Source: Schaalia sp. Marseille-Q2122
GTDB lineage: Bacteria > Actinomycetota > Actinomycetes > Actinomycetales > Actinomycetaceae
Reading direction: 5' to 3'
DNA length: 64,000 bases
Assembly: GCF_903645355.1 (NCBI RefSeq)
Contig: NZ_CAHJXR010000002.1
Location: 1-64,000, forward strand
The translations under genes and the position numbers were made by a program. The notes beneath the pieces were generated by a model that had not been told where the DNA came from, made no database searches, and saw only the letters and a program-made list of their open reading frames with translations. Positions 52,120 through 61,249 of the stretch are shown piece after piece (the stretch's first letter is position 1; the number at the start of each line of letters is the position of its first letter).

Positions 52120-53454
52120 ATGAGCAGTAATGAGCCTGTCATTGACCTCGAAGACCTGGAGATGACACCCCTCCTCAAGCGCGTCATTGTCTTCTCTTCA
52201 GGTGGCCCCTTCCTCGAAGGCTACGTCCTATCCATCATTGGCGTTGCTTTGGGCGCCATGGGCACCGACCTCGTCCTTGACGCCCACTGGAACGGACTGC
52301 TGGGCGTGGCCGCCCTCGTCGGCCTGTTCCTCGGCGCCTCTGTTGGCGGGTGGGTCACTGACCTGATCGGGCGACGCAAAATGTTCGTCATCGACCTGGT
52401 CGTTATTGCGGTCCTCTCCATCCTGTGCGCCCTCGTTAACACGCCCACGGCGTTGGTGGCCCTGCGTTTCCTCATTGGCGTGGCCGTCGGCGCGGACTAT
52501 CCGATCGCGACCTCCATGATCGCCGAATTCTCGCCGAAGAAATACCGGGCTGCAGCGATGGGTATTATCGCCGCCGCCTGGTATCTGGGAGCCAATGTTG
52601 CCGCCCTCGTCGGCTTCGCCCTCATTCATACCCCCCACGGCTGGCGCTACATGCTTGCCTCCTCTGCGGTGCCCTGCATTGCCATCCTCGTCGGCCGGTG
52701 GAATATTCCCGAATCTCCACGCTGGCTAGTGTCGAAAGGCCGCGCGGAGGAAGCCCAACGCATCGTCCATGAAACCCTGGGCGCCAATGTGCGTCTGCCC
52801 GAGGCTGAGGAGGCCGCGAAAACCTCGGTACGTAAGGTCCTCCAGGGCGTCTACCTGCAGCGCGTCATCTTTGTCGGCGTCATCTGGCTGTGCCAAGCGA
52901 TTCCCATGTTTGCCCTTTACACCTACGGGCCTCAGATCATTAGCGCTGTTGGCTTGGGGGAGGGGCGCAATGTGCTCCTTGGGGAGCTCCTCATTGGCAC
53001 CTTCTTCATGCTTGGCACCTTCCCCGCCATGTACCTGTGTGAAAAGATCGGCCGCCGCCCCCTCATTATCGGCTGCTTTGGCGGCATGACTGTGGCCCTG
53101 GCCATCATTGGCTTCTTCCCTGGGGCGGGCATTGGCCTCATTATGGGCTGCTTCATTGCTTACGCGATCCTGTCGGGTGGGCCGGGCAACCTCGAATGGC
53201 TCTATCCCAATGAGCTGTTCCCCACGGAAATCCGCGCTACCGCCATGGGTTTTGCCATGGCCCTGAGCCGCATCGGTACCGTCGTGTCTATCTACGTGTT
53301 GCCCGCCTTCATTGTTGACCACGGCATTGGGATGACGATGCTTGCTGGTGCGGGTATCTCCGCCTTGGGGCTTGTTGTCTCGATCATCTGGGCGCCTGAG
53401 ACTCGCGGCTACACCCTGGCTGAAACCGGCTCACCAGACTTTAGGGGGCGCTGA
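52120..53454 (+). CDS. MFS transporter, sugar/acid porter type
   Basis: A 444-residue, 12-helix carrier of the metabolite:H+ symporter kind: GGWVTDLIGRRKMF (motif A, residues ~84-97), IPESPRWLVSKGR after helix 6 and LYPNELFPTEIRATAMGF. ATG 52120 has AAGGGAG before it; the frame is open upstream through the hairpin but that part is not conserved in character. It may bring in substrate or export product. It is unrelated in detail to the first MFS gene. Confidence 0.88.
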   Translation: MSSNEPVIDLEDLEMTPLLKRVIVFSSGGPFLEGYVLSIIGVALGAMGTDLVLDAHWNGLLGVAALVGLFLGASVGGWVTDLIGRRKMFVIDLVVIAVLSILCALVNTPTALVALRFLIGVAVGADYPIATSMIAEFSPKKYRAAAMGIIAAAWYLGANVAALVGFALIHTPHGWRYMLASSAVPCIAILVGRWNIPESPRWLVSKGRAEEAQRIVHETLGANVRLPEAEEAAKTSVRKVLQGVYLQRVIFVGVIWLCQAIPMFALYTYGPQIISAVGLGEGRNVLLGELLIGTFFMLGTFPAMYLCEKIGRRPLIIGCFGGMTVALAIIGFFPGAGIGLIMGCFIAYAILSGGPGNLEWLYPNELFPTEIRATAMGFAMALSRIGTVVSIYVLPAFIVDHGIGMTMLAGAGISALGLVVSIIWAPETRGYTLAETGSPDFRGR

Positions 53455-53455
53455 C

Positions 53456-54127
53456 ATGTTCACCATTGAGCAGATCACCGTTGGCTCCTGGAAAGCAGTG
53501 TGCTACGCGCTGACAAACAGTGCAGGAACCATCGTCATTGATCCTGGTGCACAACCTGAGGTGCTCCTGCGTTGGCTGGGAGACAAAAACATCGAGGGGA
53601 TCATCCTCACTCACTGCCACTGTGACCACATTGGAGCCGTCAACGAACTCGTCGACACCTACGGATGCTGGGTAGGATGCGGCCACGACGATGTTGATGG
53701 CGTCGCTGACGTACACAGGTCTGGCTTTGACGAAGAGGGCGTTGACTACACCGTTGACCACATCGACCGGCCCCTTCACGAGGGCGACACCGTCACCTGG
53801 GGAGGCGACCAGCTGACCGTCCTGCACACCCCCGGTCACACCCCCGGCAGCATCTGCCTACTTAACGAGGCTCAACGTGTCCTTTTCACAGGTGACATGC
53901 TCTTTGCCGGAGCGATCGGCTCCACTGCCTTCGTCATGGGTAACCCTGCGGACATGATGCGTTCTTGTGCGCGCCTCGCGGGAATGAATGGGAACCTGAT
54001 GGTCTATCCAGGGCATGGGCGCGCCACCACGTTGGGTGTGGAACACTCGCTGTTGCGCATTATGGCCGGGCCAGCGCTACGGGGTAGCCCTCAATCTTCC
54101 AGCTGGCGGGAAGGCTCGTGGTGGTGA
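53456..54127 (+). CDS. Metallo-beta-lactamase-fold hydrolase
   Basis: A 223-residue glyoxalase-II-like protein. Metal motif HCHCDH at residues 53-58, then TPGHTPGS, FTGDMLFAGAIG and VYPGHG. ATG 53456 follows the transporter stop by 1 base with AGGGGG upstream. Family members often cleave thioesters, so release of a product from CoA or glutathione is possible. Its last 37 bases overlap the convergent tetR gene, and the C-terminal ~15 residues (RGSPQSSSWREGSWW) look unlike the family. Confidence 0.85.
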   Translation: MFTIEQITVGSWKAVCYALTNSAGTIVIDPGAQPEVLLRWLGDKNIEGIILTHCHCDHIGAVNELVDTYGCWVGCGHDDVDGVADVHRSGFDEEGVDYTVDHIDRPLHEGDTVTWGGDQLTVLHTPGHTPGSICLLNEAQRVLFTGDMLFAGAIGSTAFVMGNPADMMRSCARLAGMNGNLMVYPGHGRATTLGVEHSLLRIMAGPALRGSPQSSSWREGSWW

Positions 54128-54723
54128 AGTTGATCGTCCACAAGATCGGCAACGTAGGCCGGAACCTTCTCCAAGAAACAGTCGATGACGTCTTCTGGCA
54201 GGCAGAAGGTGCGCATCAGGACGCTGCCTTCAATCGCATCAAGCAGGCGCACGACCGAGGTGTTCCGTGGGAGCTCACCGTTGAGCTTGAAGTCCCACAG
54301 GCGGGCGTGAATAGCCGACAGGGGAGTGACGAAGACATCCCGGTAGATCTCGCAGATGATGGGGTCTTCAGCGTTGCCTGCCTCCACGAAGAGGCGTCGC
54401 ATCGCGGAACGATTGGGCCCCAGGTATTCGCGCAGGCGGAAGTCAGCCTCGTTGACGAGGATTTCGCGGGGCGAATCACCCACTGGGCCCGGGCAGGTCA
54501 CCAGGGCGGTGAAGGCGCAGTGGAGCAGATCGTCACGGTCGAGCCAGCGCGAGTAGAGGCTGGATTTGCCCACCCCCGCTTCGGCGGCGAGCTTTGTCAG
54601 ATTAAAACCCGCCCAACCGGCCTCGCCGTAGAGGTCCAGGGCGGCGCGAAAGACGCGTTCCTCCAGCTGGGCGTCACGAGGGCGGCCAGGTTTAGGAGGA
54701 CTCAGCACCGCAGCTTGAGTCAC
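54091..54723 (-). CDS. TetR family regulator of the fix/CoA cluster
   Basis: A 210-residue TetR-type protein: helix-turn-helix FNLTKLAAEAGVGKSSLYSRW at residues ~40-60 (quoted in part as AAEAGVGKSSLY), preceded by GRPRDAQLEERVFRAAL, and a variable ligand domain. GTG 54723 (or 54726) is chosen since AAAGGAG lies 5-8 bases upstream; an earlier frame start at 54753 would put this site inside the gene. It is divergent from fixA with ~120 bases between and probably controls it and perhaps the genes to the left. A CoA ester is a likely effector, by analogy only. Confidence 0.88.
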   Translation of the reverse strand: MTQAAVLSPPKPGRPRDAQLEERVFRAALDLYGEAGWAGFNLTKLAAEAGVGKSSLYSRWLDRDDLLHCAFTALVTCPGPVGDSPREILVNEADFRLREYLGPNRSAMRRLFVEAGNAEDPIICEIYRDVFVTPLSAIHARLWDFKLNGELPRNTSVVRLLDAIEGSVLMRTFCLPEDVIDCFLEKVPAYVADLVDDQLHHHEPSRQLED

Positions 54724-54844
54724 CACGCACACTCCTTTCATGAGGGAGGTCACATATCACTATCTTAACGAGTTTCCCTCACATCTCTCAGGGTTTTCAC
54801 AACCCCCGTACCGCTAACCGCACCTTCAACAGAAAGAGCAGACG

Positions 54845-55606
54845 ATGAGCATCGTTGTCGCGTACAAATACGCCGCTAACCCACAAGACACCACCGTTGA
54901 TCCCTCCGGCGTGGTCGACTGGTCGCGCGCCAAGGCCGCAATCTCCGAATACGATCCCGTCGCCGTGCAAGTCGGACGCAGCCTCGCAGACTCCCTCGGA
55001 ACCGACGTCGTCGGCATCTCCGTCGGCACCAGCGCAGTCGCCTCGTCCATGGCGAAGAAGGGCGCACTCTCGCGCGGCATGGACCGCGCCCTCGTCCTCG
55101 CCGACGACGCGACCACCACCTGGAACGCGACCACTGTCGCCAGCGCGCTCGCGGGCCTCGTGGGGAAGGTCGAGGGCACCACACTGGTCCTAGCCGGAGA
55201 CTCTTCCATCGACGAATCCGCCAAGATCGTCCCTACTCTCATCGCAGGCTTCCTTGGCTGGCCCTGCTTCCAAGAAGTCACCGCCATTGAGGCGGCAGGA
55301 AACGGGTGGACCCTCACCCAATCCACCGCGGGTGGCACCCGCACTATCACCGTTGATGGCCCCGTCGTCGCAGCGGTGGCCACCGACGCCGCACCCGTGA
55401 AGGTCCCCGGCATGAAGGACATCCTCGCCGCCGGTAAGAAGCCCCTTGACGAGGTCCCCGCAGGCGACCTTGCGCCCACCACCGTCACCCTTGAGGTCAC
55501 CGGCCGAGCCAAGCCCGTCGCGAAGGCCCGCCGGAATGAAATGTTCACCGGAGACGACGCTGCCGCCCAGCTCGTCGCAGCCCTGCGCAACGCTGGCGCA
55601 CTCTGA
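54845..55606 (+). CDS. fixA: Electron transfer flavoprotein beta subunit FixA
   Basis: A 253-residue ETF beta of the FixA type: MSIVVAYKYAANPQDTTV, ISEYDPVAVQVG, GMDRALVLADD and VPGMKDILAAGKKPL. With FixB it binds FAD and AMP/FAD and passes electrons to the reductase. GAAAGAGCAGACG precedes the start. Confidence 0.92.
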   Translation: MSIVVAYKYAANPQDTTVDPSGVVDWSRAKAAISEYDPVAVQVGRSLADSLGTDVVGISVGTSAVASSMAKKGALSRGMDRALVLADDATTTWNATTVASALAGLVGKVEGTTLVLAGDSSIDESAKIVPTLIAGFLGWPCFQEVTAIEAAGNGWTLTQSTAGGTRTITVDGPVVAAVATDAAPVKVPGMKDILAAGKKPLDEVPAGDLAPTTVTLEVTGRAKPVAKARRNEMFTGDDAAAQLVAALRNAGAL

Positions 55607-55623
55607 GAAAGGATCGCAGAACA

Positions 55624-56496
55624 ATGACGAACACCTGGATTCTCACCACCAACGAGCACGTCGCGAACCTCGTTGAAGCCGCCGCAGCCATTGGCGGCGC
55701 CACCACCGTCATCGCCGTCGCCCCCAGTGCTCCCAGCATCGCCGGAGTCGACCGCATCATCCACGTCCCCCTTGCCGAGGGAGTTCCCGCCGAAGCCTAC
55801 GCCAGCGCCGTCGCTGGACTCCTCGCCGAGGCAGGCAGTGACGTCATCCTCGCCGCCAACCGCCCTGCTGAGCGTTCCTTCGCGGGCGCCGCAGCAGCCG
55901 CCCTCACCCTGCCTGTCATCGTTGGAGCCACCAGCGTCAGCGCCAGCGGCGCCGAGGTCGCCCGCTACGGTGGCCTGACCACCGAGACGGTCAGCTTCAG
56001 CGGCGCCGTCCTCGTCCTCGAGGGCGGGGCCCCCGCCGAAGCAGGCGGACCAGCAGCCGAAACCCACGAGGCCACCCCCATGGCCGTCAGCGTCGTCTCC
56101 GTCCAGCCCGCCACCTCCGGGCCCGCTAACCTCGCAGCGGCTCGCCGCATCGTCGCCTGCGGGCGCGGCTTCAAGGCCGAAGAGGACCTCAGCATTGCCC
56201 AGGCCCTCGCCGACGCCCTCGGCGCTGAAATGGCGTGCTCGCGGCCCCTCGCTGAAGGCACCGCCTGGATGACCAAGGACCGCTACATCGGCGTTTCCGG
56301 CATGCACGTCTCGCCTGACATCTACGTCGCCCTCGGTATCTCCGGCCAGGTGCAGCACACCTCCGGCATGGCAGATACCAAGATCGTCGTCGCCGTCAAC
56401 ACCGACGCCAACGCCCCGATCTTCCAGATCGCTGACTACGGCATCGTGGGCGACATCTACGAGGTTGTCCCCGCACTCACCGCAGCGCTGTCCTAA
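55624..56496 (+). CDS. fixB: Electron transfer flavoprotein alpha subunit FixB
   Basis: A 290-residue ETF alpha. The C-terminal FAD site is clear: VACGRGFKAEEDL, LGAEMACSRPLAEG, VALGISGQVQHTSGMADTK and AVNTDANAPIFQIADYGIVGD (cut here at 20). Pairs with FixA; 17 bases between the genes. Confidence 0.92.
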   Translation: MTNTWILTTNEHVANLVEAAAAIGGATTVIAVAPSAPSIAGVDRIIHVPLAEGVPAEAYASAVAGLLAEAGSDVILAANRPAERSFAGAAAAALTLPVIVGATSVSASGAEVARYGGLTTETVSFSGAVLVLEGGAPAEAGGPAAETHEATPMAVSVVSVQPATSGPANLAAARRIVACGRGFKAEEDLSIAQALADALGAEMACSRPLAEGTAWMTKDRYIGVSGMHVSPDIYVALGISGQVQHTSGMADTKIVVAVNTDANAPIFQIADYGIVGDIYEVVPALTAALS

Positions 56497-56538
56497 GCGT
56501 CGCTCAAGCAAACGGCACTCTCCTGAAACGAGAACATC

Positions 56539-57843
56539 ATGTCTGAAGAAGTCGACGTCGACTTCGACGTCATTGTCATCGGAGGAGGCGTGGCAGGCGC
56601 AGTCTGCGCCTACACCCTCGCCCAACAAGGCCGGGAGGTCCTCCTCGTCGAGCGCGGCGCAGAACCGGGCTCGAAGAACCTCTCCGGAGGCGTGTTCTAC
56701 TGCCGCGTCATGGAAAAAGTCTTCCCCGACTTCGTCAACATCGCGCCAGTAGAGCGCCGCATCACCCGCAACTGCGTGAGCCTCATCAACGACAGCTCCT
56801 TCGTCAACATCGACTACTGGGACCAACGCCTGAGTGAGCCCGCCAACGCCGTCACCGTCCTGCGCGTCAAACTCGACGCATGGCTCCTTGAGCAATGCGA
56901 AGAGGCAGGCGTGACCGTCATGCCCGGCGTCAAGGTCGACTCCCTCATCACCGAGGGCACCCAGATAGTCGGCGTTCGAGCCGGAGAAGACGAGCTGCGC
57001 TGCCACGTGGTTGTCGCAGCAGATGGCGTGAACTCCTTCATCGCCCAGGACGCGGGTATTCGCGCCAAAGAACCCATGAAGCACCTCGCCGTCGGGGTCA
57101 AGTCCGTCATCGGACTGCCTCGCAAGGTCCTTGAGGACCGCTTCAACGTCCGCGGCAACGAGGGCGTCGCCTACGCCATGGTGGGCGACTGCACGAAGGG
57201 TGTGGCCGGGGGCGGATTCCTCTACACCAATGAAGAATCCGTCTCCATCGGCGTGGTCATGAGGCTCGACGACCTTGAAGCCTCCGGCTTGTCCTCCTCG
57301 GACATCCACGACCACCTGCTGCAACACCCCGCCATCGCACCCCTCCTTGAGGACGGGCAGCTCCTCGAATACGGCTGCCACCTCACCATCGAGGACGGCT
57401 CGGCAATGACCGCTCACGACCTCACCCGACCGGGGCTCATCATTATCGGCGACGCAGCAGGATTCACCCTCAACACGGGGCTGACCATCCGTGGCATGGA
57501 CCTGGCAGCAGGCTCCGCGCTCGCGGCCGCTGGTGCTATTCAGAAGGCCTTCGGGGTCATGGACTTCAGCCAAGAGGCGATGGACGTGTACCGGAGCCTC
57601 CTGGATGCGAGTTTTGTCGGTAAGGACATGGCGACCTACGCCAAGGCCCCCGCATTCTTGGAACGGCCCCGCATGTACAAGGATTACGGCAAGCTCGCCG
57701 CTGACGTGTTCTACGGCGTGTTCAACCACGATCTGACCCCCAGGCGTCACCTGCGTGCGGTGGGATTGGACGCCTTGAAGGCGTCGGGGTTGAAGATGAC
57801 GCAGATCATGGGTGACGTTTTCGCTGGAATTCGCGCCTTGTGA
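56539..57843 (+). CDS. fixC: FixC flavoprotein, ETF-quinone oxidoreductase-like
   Basis: A 434-residue FAD protein: VIGGGVAGAVCAYTLAQQG near residues 13-31 binds the ADP part; GSKNLSGGVFYCRVMEKVFP and IIGDAAGFTLNTG are typical of FixC/ETF-QO. In the Fix complex it takes electrons from FixAB toward FixX and the menaquinone or acyl-CoA side; relatives carry out electron bifurcation. GAAACGAGAAC precedes ATG 56539. Confidence 0.93.
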   Translation: MSEEVDVDFDVIVIGGGVAGAVCAYTLAQQGREVLLVERGAEPGSKNLSGGVFYCRVMEKVFPDFVNIAPVERRITRNCVSLINDSSFVNIDYWDQRLSEPANAVTVLRVKLDAWLLEQCEEAGVTVMPGVKVDSLITEGTQIVGVRAGEDELRCHVVVAADGVNSFIAQDAGIRAKEPMKHLAVGVKSVIGLPRKVLEDRFNVRGNEGVAYAMVGDCTKGVAGGGFLYTNEESVSIGVVMRLDDLEASGLSSSDIHDHLLQHPAIAPLLEDGQLLEYGCHLTIEDGSAMTAHDLTRPGLIIIGDAAGFTLNTGLTIRGMDLAAGSALAAAGAIQKAFGVMDFSQEAMDVYRSLLDASFVGKDMATYAKAPAFLERPRMYKDYGKLAADVFYGVFNHDLTPRRHLRAVGLDALKASGLKMTQIMGDVFAGIRAL

Positions 57844-57872
57844 CCCACACCTTCAGAAAGGAGGACAGAACA

Positions 57873-58169
57873 ATGGCTCAACTTGCCATTGACAGTGTTC
57901 CGGCTCGACTGGCTGGGAATACCTACAACCTTGATGAGGAGGAATCCCACATTGAGGTCAATCAGGAACTCGCAAAGAAGCTCGGCGCTGGCCCCCTACT
58001 CGAACGCATTTGCCCAGCTCACGTGTATTCGGTGGAAGCTGATGGCAGCGTGGGTGTGGAATACGCTGCCTGCTTGGAATGCGGCACCTGCCTGGCTATG
58101 GCTCCGGCGGGCGTCCTCAAGTGGCACTATCCGCGCGGCAGCTTCGGCATCATGTTCCGCGAAGGGTAG
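57873..58169 (+). CDS. fixX: FixX ferredoxin-like protein
   Basis: A 98-residue ferredoxin of the FixX type. ICPAHVYSVE supplies one Cys and AACLECGTCLAMAP the CxxCxxC, enough for one 4Fe-4S cluster; the second cluster motif of ordinary ferredoxins is missing, as usual for FixX. ATG 57873 has AAAGGAGG 7 bases upstream. Last gene of fixABCX. Confidence 0.9.
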   Translation: MAQLAIDSVPARLAGNTYNLDEEESHIEVNQELAKKLGAGPLLERICPAHVYSVEADGSVGVEYAACLECGTCLAMAPAGVLKWHYPRGSFGIMFREG

Positions 58170-58226
58170 GGGAGGATCTTCCCTGGCGGGATGATCGCAT
58201 GTGAACTCCTGGGCGCATGCAAGGGC

Positions 58227-58261
58227 GGCGGGGGTGGGAGCCAGCGGCTCCCACCCCCGCC
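58227..58261 (+). terminator. Terminator after fixX
   Basis: GGCGGGGGTGGGAGCC (58227-58242) pairs perfectly with 58246-58261, loop AGC. No T run. It closes the fix operon 57 bases after fixX. The remaining gap to RNase J (to 58460) holds no gene. Confidence 0.85.
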
Positions 58262-58460
58262 GTGTGTGCGGGCAGTTCCATGTGAGGCTAATGCCGCGTA
58301 GCGCAGATCGACCGGGGAAAGGCGCGCATTCATAGTCCATCGCGGTGCGGCTGTGCCAGAACAGCGCGCGTGAGGACAGGGGGGATGATGTGAGCCATCA
58401 CCTGCGGGATGAGGCCAACCCCCTAAGACCGGGGAGGAAAGACCAAGTAGAATCAGCCTT

Positions 58461-60152
58461 ATGAAGCCCCTGTATGAGAACCTCGCTGAACCCGCACCCC
58501 TTGAAGAGGGCGCCCTTCGCGTCATCCCGTTGGGAGGTTTAGGCGAAGTCGGACGCAATATGAACGTCCTCGAATACGCAGGCAAGCTCCTTGTCGTCGA
58601 CTGCGGCGTCCTCTTCCCGGAAGAGAACCAACCCGGTGTTGACCTGATCCTCCCTGACTTTTCCTGGATCGAAGACCGCCTTGAAGACATTGTGGGCATG
58701 ATCCTCACCCACGGCCACGAAGACCACATCGGCGCCGTCCCCTACCTGCTCAAACTCCGCTCCGACATTCCCATCTACGGCTCGGACCTTACCTTGGCCT
58801 TTGTGGAACCAAAGATCCGCGAACACCGCCTGCCCAGCCCCGACCTCGTCGTTGTTGCCGAAGGGGACCGCATTGACGTTGGCCCCTTCAACTGCGAATT
58901 CGTGGCCGTCACCCACTCCATTCCCGACGCTTTGGCCGTTTTTGTCCGCACCGACGCGGGCAAGGTCCTCATCACCGGCGACTTCAAGATGGACCAGCTG
59001 CCCCTGGATGGGCGCCTGACCGACCTGCGTGCCTTCGCACGTTTTGGTGAAGAGGGCGTGGACCTGTTCATGGTGGACTCCACCAATGCCGAGGTCCCCG
59101 GCTTTGTCACCCCCGAGTGTGAGATCGGCCCCGTCCTCGACCGCGTGTTTGCCGAAGCGACCGGCCAGATTGTCGTCGCCTCCTTCGCCTCCCACGTTCA
59201 CCGTGTCCAGCAGGTGATGAACGCCGCCCACCGCAATGGGCGTCGCGTGGCACTGGTGGGCCGCTCTATGGAACGCAATATGCGCATCGCCGAGGAAAAG
59301 GGCTACCTGACTGTTCCCCCCGATGTCATCGTCGATTCAGCGACCATCGGGGACCTGCCCCCTAACCAGCGCGTCTACATGGCTACGGGTTCGCAGGGTG
59401 AGCCCATGGCCGCCCTGTCGCGCATGGCTGCAGGCTCCCACAAGTTCGTCACCCTTGAGCCTGACGATATGGTGGTCTTTGCCTCCTCCCTGATTCCCGG
59501 TAACGAAAACTCCGTGTACCGGCTGATCAATGGCCTCATGCGCCTGGGGGCTCGCGTCGTCCACCAGTCCAATACGAAGGTTCACGTCTCGGGCCACGCT
59601 TCAGCGGGCGAATTGTTGTACTGCTACAACATCATCCAGCCCACCAATGTCATGCCCATCCACGGCGAAATCCGCCACCTCATCGCCAACGGCCAGCTGG
59701 CCGTCAAGACCGGTGTGCCCGTGGAGAACGTCGTACTTGCCGAGGACGGCGTCGTCGTGGACCTCAAGGACGGCAAGACCCGTATTGCGGGCGCAGTGCC
59801 CTGCGAGTATGTCTATGTGGACGGCCGCTCTATTGGCGAGATCTCCGAAGAGGAACTCGCCGCCCGCCGCACCCTTGGCGCTGAAGGCTTCGTCAGCGTC
59901 TACGCCGTGGTGGAGCGCGATTCGGGCATGGTGTTGGCTGCGCCGACCATTCGCGCCATCGGTATGGCCGAGGACGACGCTGTCTTTGAAGAGATCCTGC
60001 CCGAGGTGGACGCAGCCCTGCGCGAGGCCGCTGCCCCCGGTGGCGTTGATCCCTATGTCCTCCAGCAGGTCATGCGCCGCGTCATCGGACGGTGGGTGGC
60101 TCGCCGCCTGCGCCGCCGCCCGATGATTGTGCCTGTGGTCGTGGAACAGTAG
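58461..60152 (+). CDS. rnj: Ribonuclease J
   Basis: A 563-residue RNase J. Beta-lactamase core with HGHEDH at residues 84-89, a beta-CASP domain (ASFASHVHRVQQV, GRSMERNM, ATGSQGEPMAAL, SGHASAGEL) and a C-terminal dimerisation domain. It is a 5'-3' exo- and endonuclease in mRNA decay and rRNA maturation. Often next to dapA in actinobacteria; here about 16 kb away, with the carnitine-type cluster, repeats and other genes between. Confidence 0.95.
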   Translation: MKPLYENLAEPAPLEEGALRVIPLGGLGEVGRNMNVLEYAGKLLVVDCGVLFPEENQPGVDLILPDFSWIEDRLEDIVGMILTHGHEDHIGAVPYLLKLRSDIPIYGSDLTLAFVEPKIREHRLPSPDLVVVAEGDRIDVGPFNCEFVAVTHSIPDALAVFVRTDAGKVLITGDFKMDQLPLDGRLTDLRAFARFGEEGVDLFMVDSTNAEVPGFVTPECEIGPVLDRVFAEATGQIVVASFASHVHRVQQVMNAAHRNGRRVALVGRSMERNMRIAEEKGYLTVPPDVIVDSATIGDLPPNQRVYMATGSQGEPMAALSRMAAGSHKFVTLEPDDMVVFASSLIPGNENSVYRLINGLMRLGARVVHQSNTKVHVSGHASAGELLYCYNIIQPTNVMPIHGEIRHLIANGQLAVKTGVPVENVVLAEDGVVVDLKDGKTRIAGAVPCEYVYVDGRSIGEISEEELAARRTLGAEGFVSVYAVVERDSGMVLAAPTIRAIGMAEDDAVFEEILPEVDAALREAAAPGGVDPYVLQQVMRRVIGRWVARRLRRRPMIVPVVVEQ

Positions 60153-60159
60153 GAACTTC

Positions 60160-61104
60160 ATGCCTGGTCGTTTTATTTCCACGCACTCAATGGTGCTGGC
60201 CCTGCCGCTGCACGTGGACCATCTGCCAGAACGCGGGGCCGCCGTTGAAGCGGAGACTGCGGCTGCCCGCCCCGGCGGCGGCTACGTTACCTTGGCGGCG
60301 GCCGCAGCTCAGGGGGTGAAAGCCTCCATGGCCTCGCCTCTGGGAACGGGTCCGAATTCCTACACGGTGCGCCAGCACCTGGAGGAGGCCAATGTCGAGA
60401 TTCTCACTACCGAACTGGTGGGGGATATCGGTATCGCCATCCAGCTTGTCGAGGCCGACGGCTCCACGACCTCCGTGGTCACAGCGGGTGTGGAATCTGA
60501 ACCCTCCCGCGCCGCACTTGACCGCATTACTCTGCACGACGGGGACCTCGTCCATATCTCCGGTGTGGATCTGACTAACCGCATTGGTGCTGAGACCCTG
60601 ACCGGCTGGGGGGCGTCCCTGCCGGAGAATGTCACCCTCGTGGTGTCGATCTCTCCTGCTGTAGAGGAAGTGCCGGTGAGCGCCTGGCGGCGCCTGCTCA
60701 GCCGCGCCGACGTGGTGACGATGAATATTCGTGAGAAGGCGGCCCTGGATGCGATCTTGACGCGCGCTGAGCCGGGACTGTCGATCCGCCACATTATGCG
60801 CCCCCACGCTGCGGTTGTGCGCCGCCTGGGTGTGATGGGCTGTGAACTGCAAGTCAATGAGTCTGCGCCGCGTATTCACCTGCCTGCTTTTGATGCCTTC
60901 ACGGTGGATACCTCCGGGGTGGGGGACACGCATATTGCCACGATGTGCGCCTCTCTGCTTAAGGGTGCGTCCTTGGAGGATGCCTGCCGTGCGGCTAATG
61001 CTGCCGCAGCCTTCACCATCGCTCATGAGTCGGCGCTTCCGGTGCCGACGCTGGCTGATATTGAGCAGATCCTTGAGCAGGGCGGCCTGGTGTATTCCTC
61101 CTGA
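60160..61104 (+). CDS. PfkB family carbohydrate/nucleoside kinase
   Basis: A 314-residue ribokinase-type protein. The C-terminal signature DTSGVGDTHIATMCASLLKG (from ~residue 247) stands for DTxGAGD and keeps the catalytic Asp; the N-terminal GGGYVTLAAAAAQGVKASM matches the GG.a.N.a...a.lG motif with changes. The sugar substrate is unknown. ATG 60160 has GGAAC upstream and follows rnj by 7 bases. The active-site Ala to Val change in GAGD is mild. Confidence 0.85.
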   Translation: MPGRFISTHSMVLALPLHVDHLPERGAAVEAETAAARPGGGYVTLAAAAAQGVKASMASPLGTGPNSYTVRQHLEEANVEILTTELVGDIGIAIQLVEADGSTTSVVTAGVESEPSRAALDRITLHDGDLVHISGVDLTNRIGAETLTGWGASLPENVTLVVSISPAVEEVPVSAWRRLLSRADVVTMNIREKAALDAILTRAEPGLSIRHIMRPHAAVVRRLGVMGCELQVNESAPRIHLPAFDAFTVDTSGVGDTHIATMCASLLKGASLEDACRAANAAAAFTIAHESALPVPTLADIEQILEQGGLVYSS

Positions 61105-61249
61105 GGGGATCCGCCTGCCTTCCTTCCGGGGGCTGTCTGGGAACTCGCTCAGGTGAACCCTGAAAAATGGTGATATTTGGCCGCTAATGGGGTTGTGCGG
61201 CGCGCCGATCCGCCGTGATGCCCTTCGGGCCGGTAGCGTCTGTAGCACC

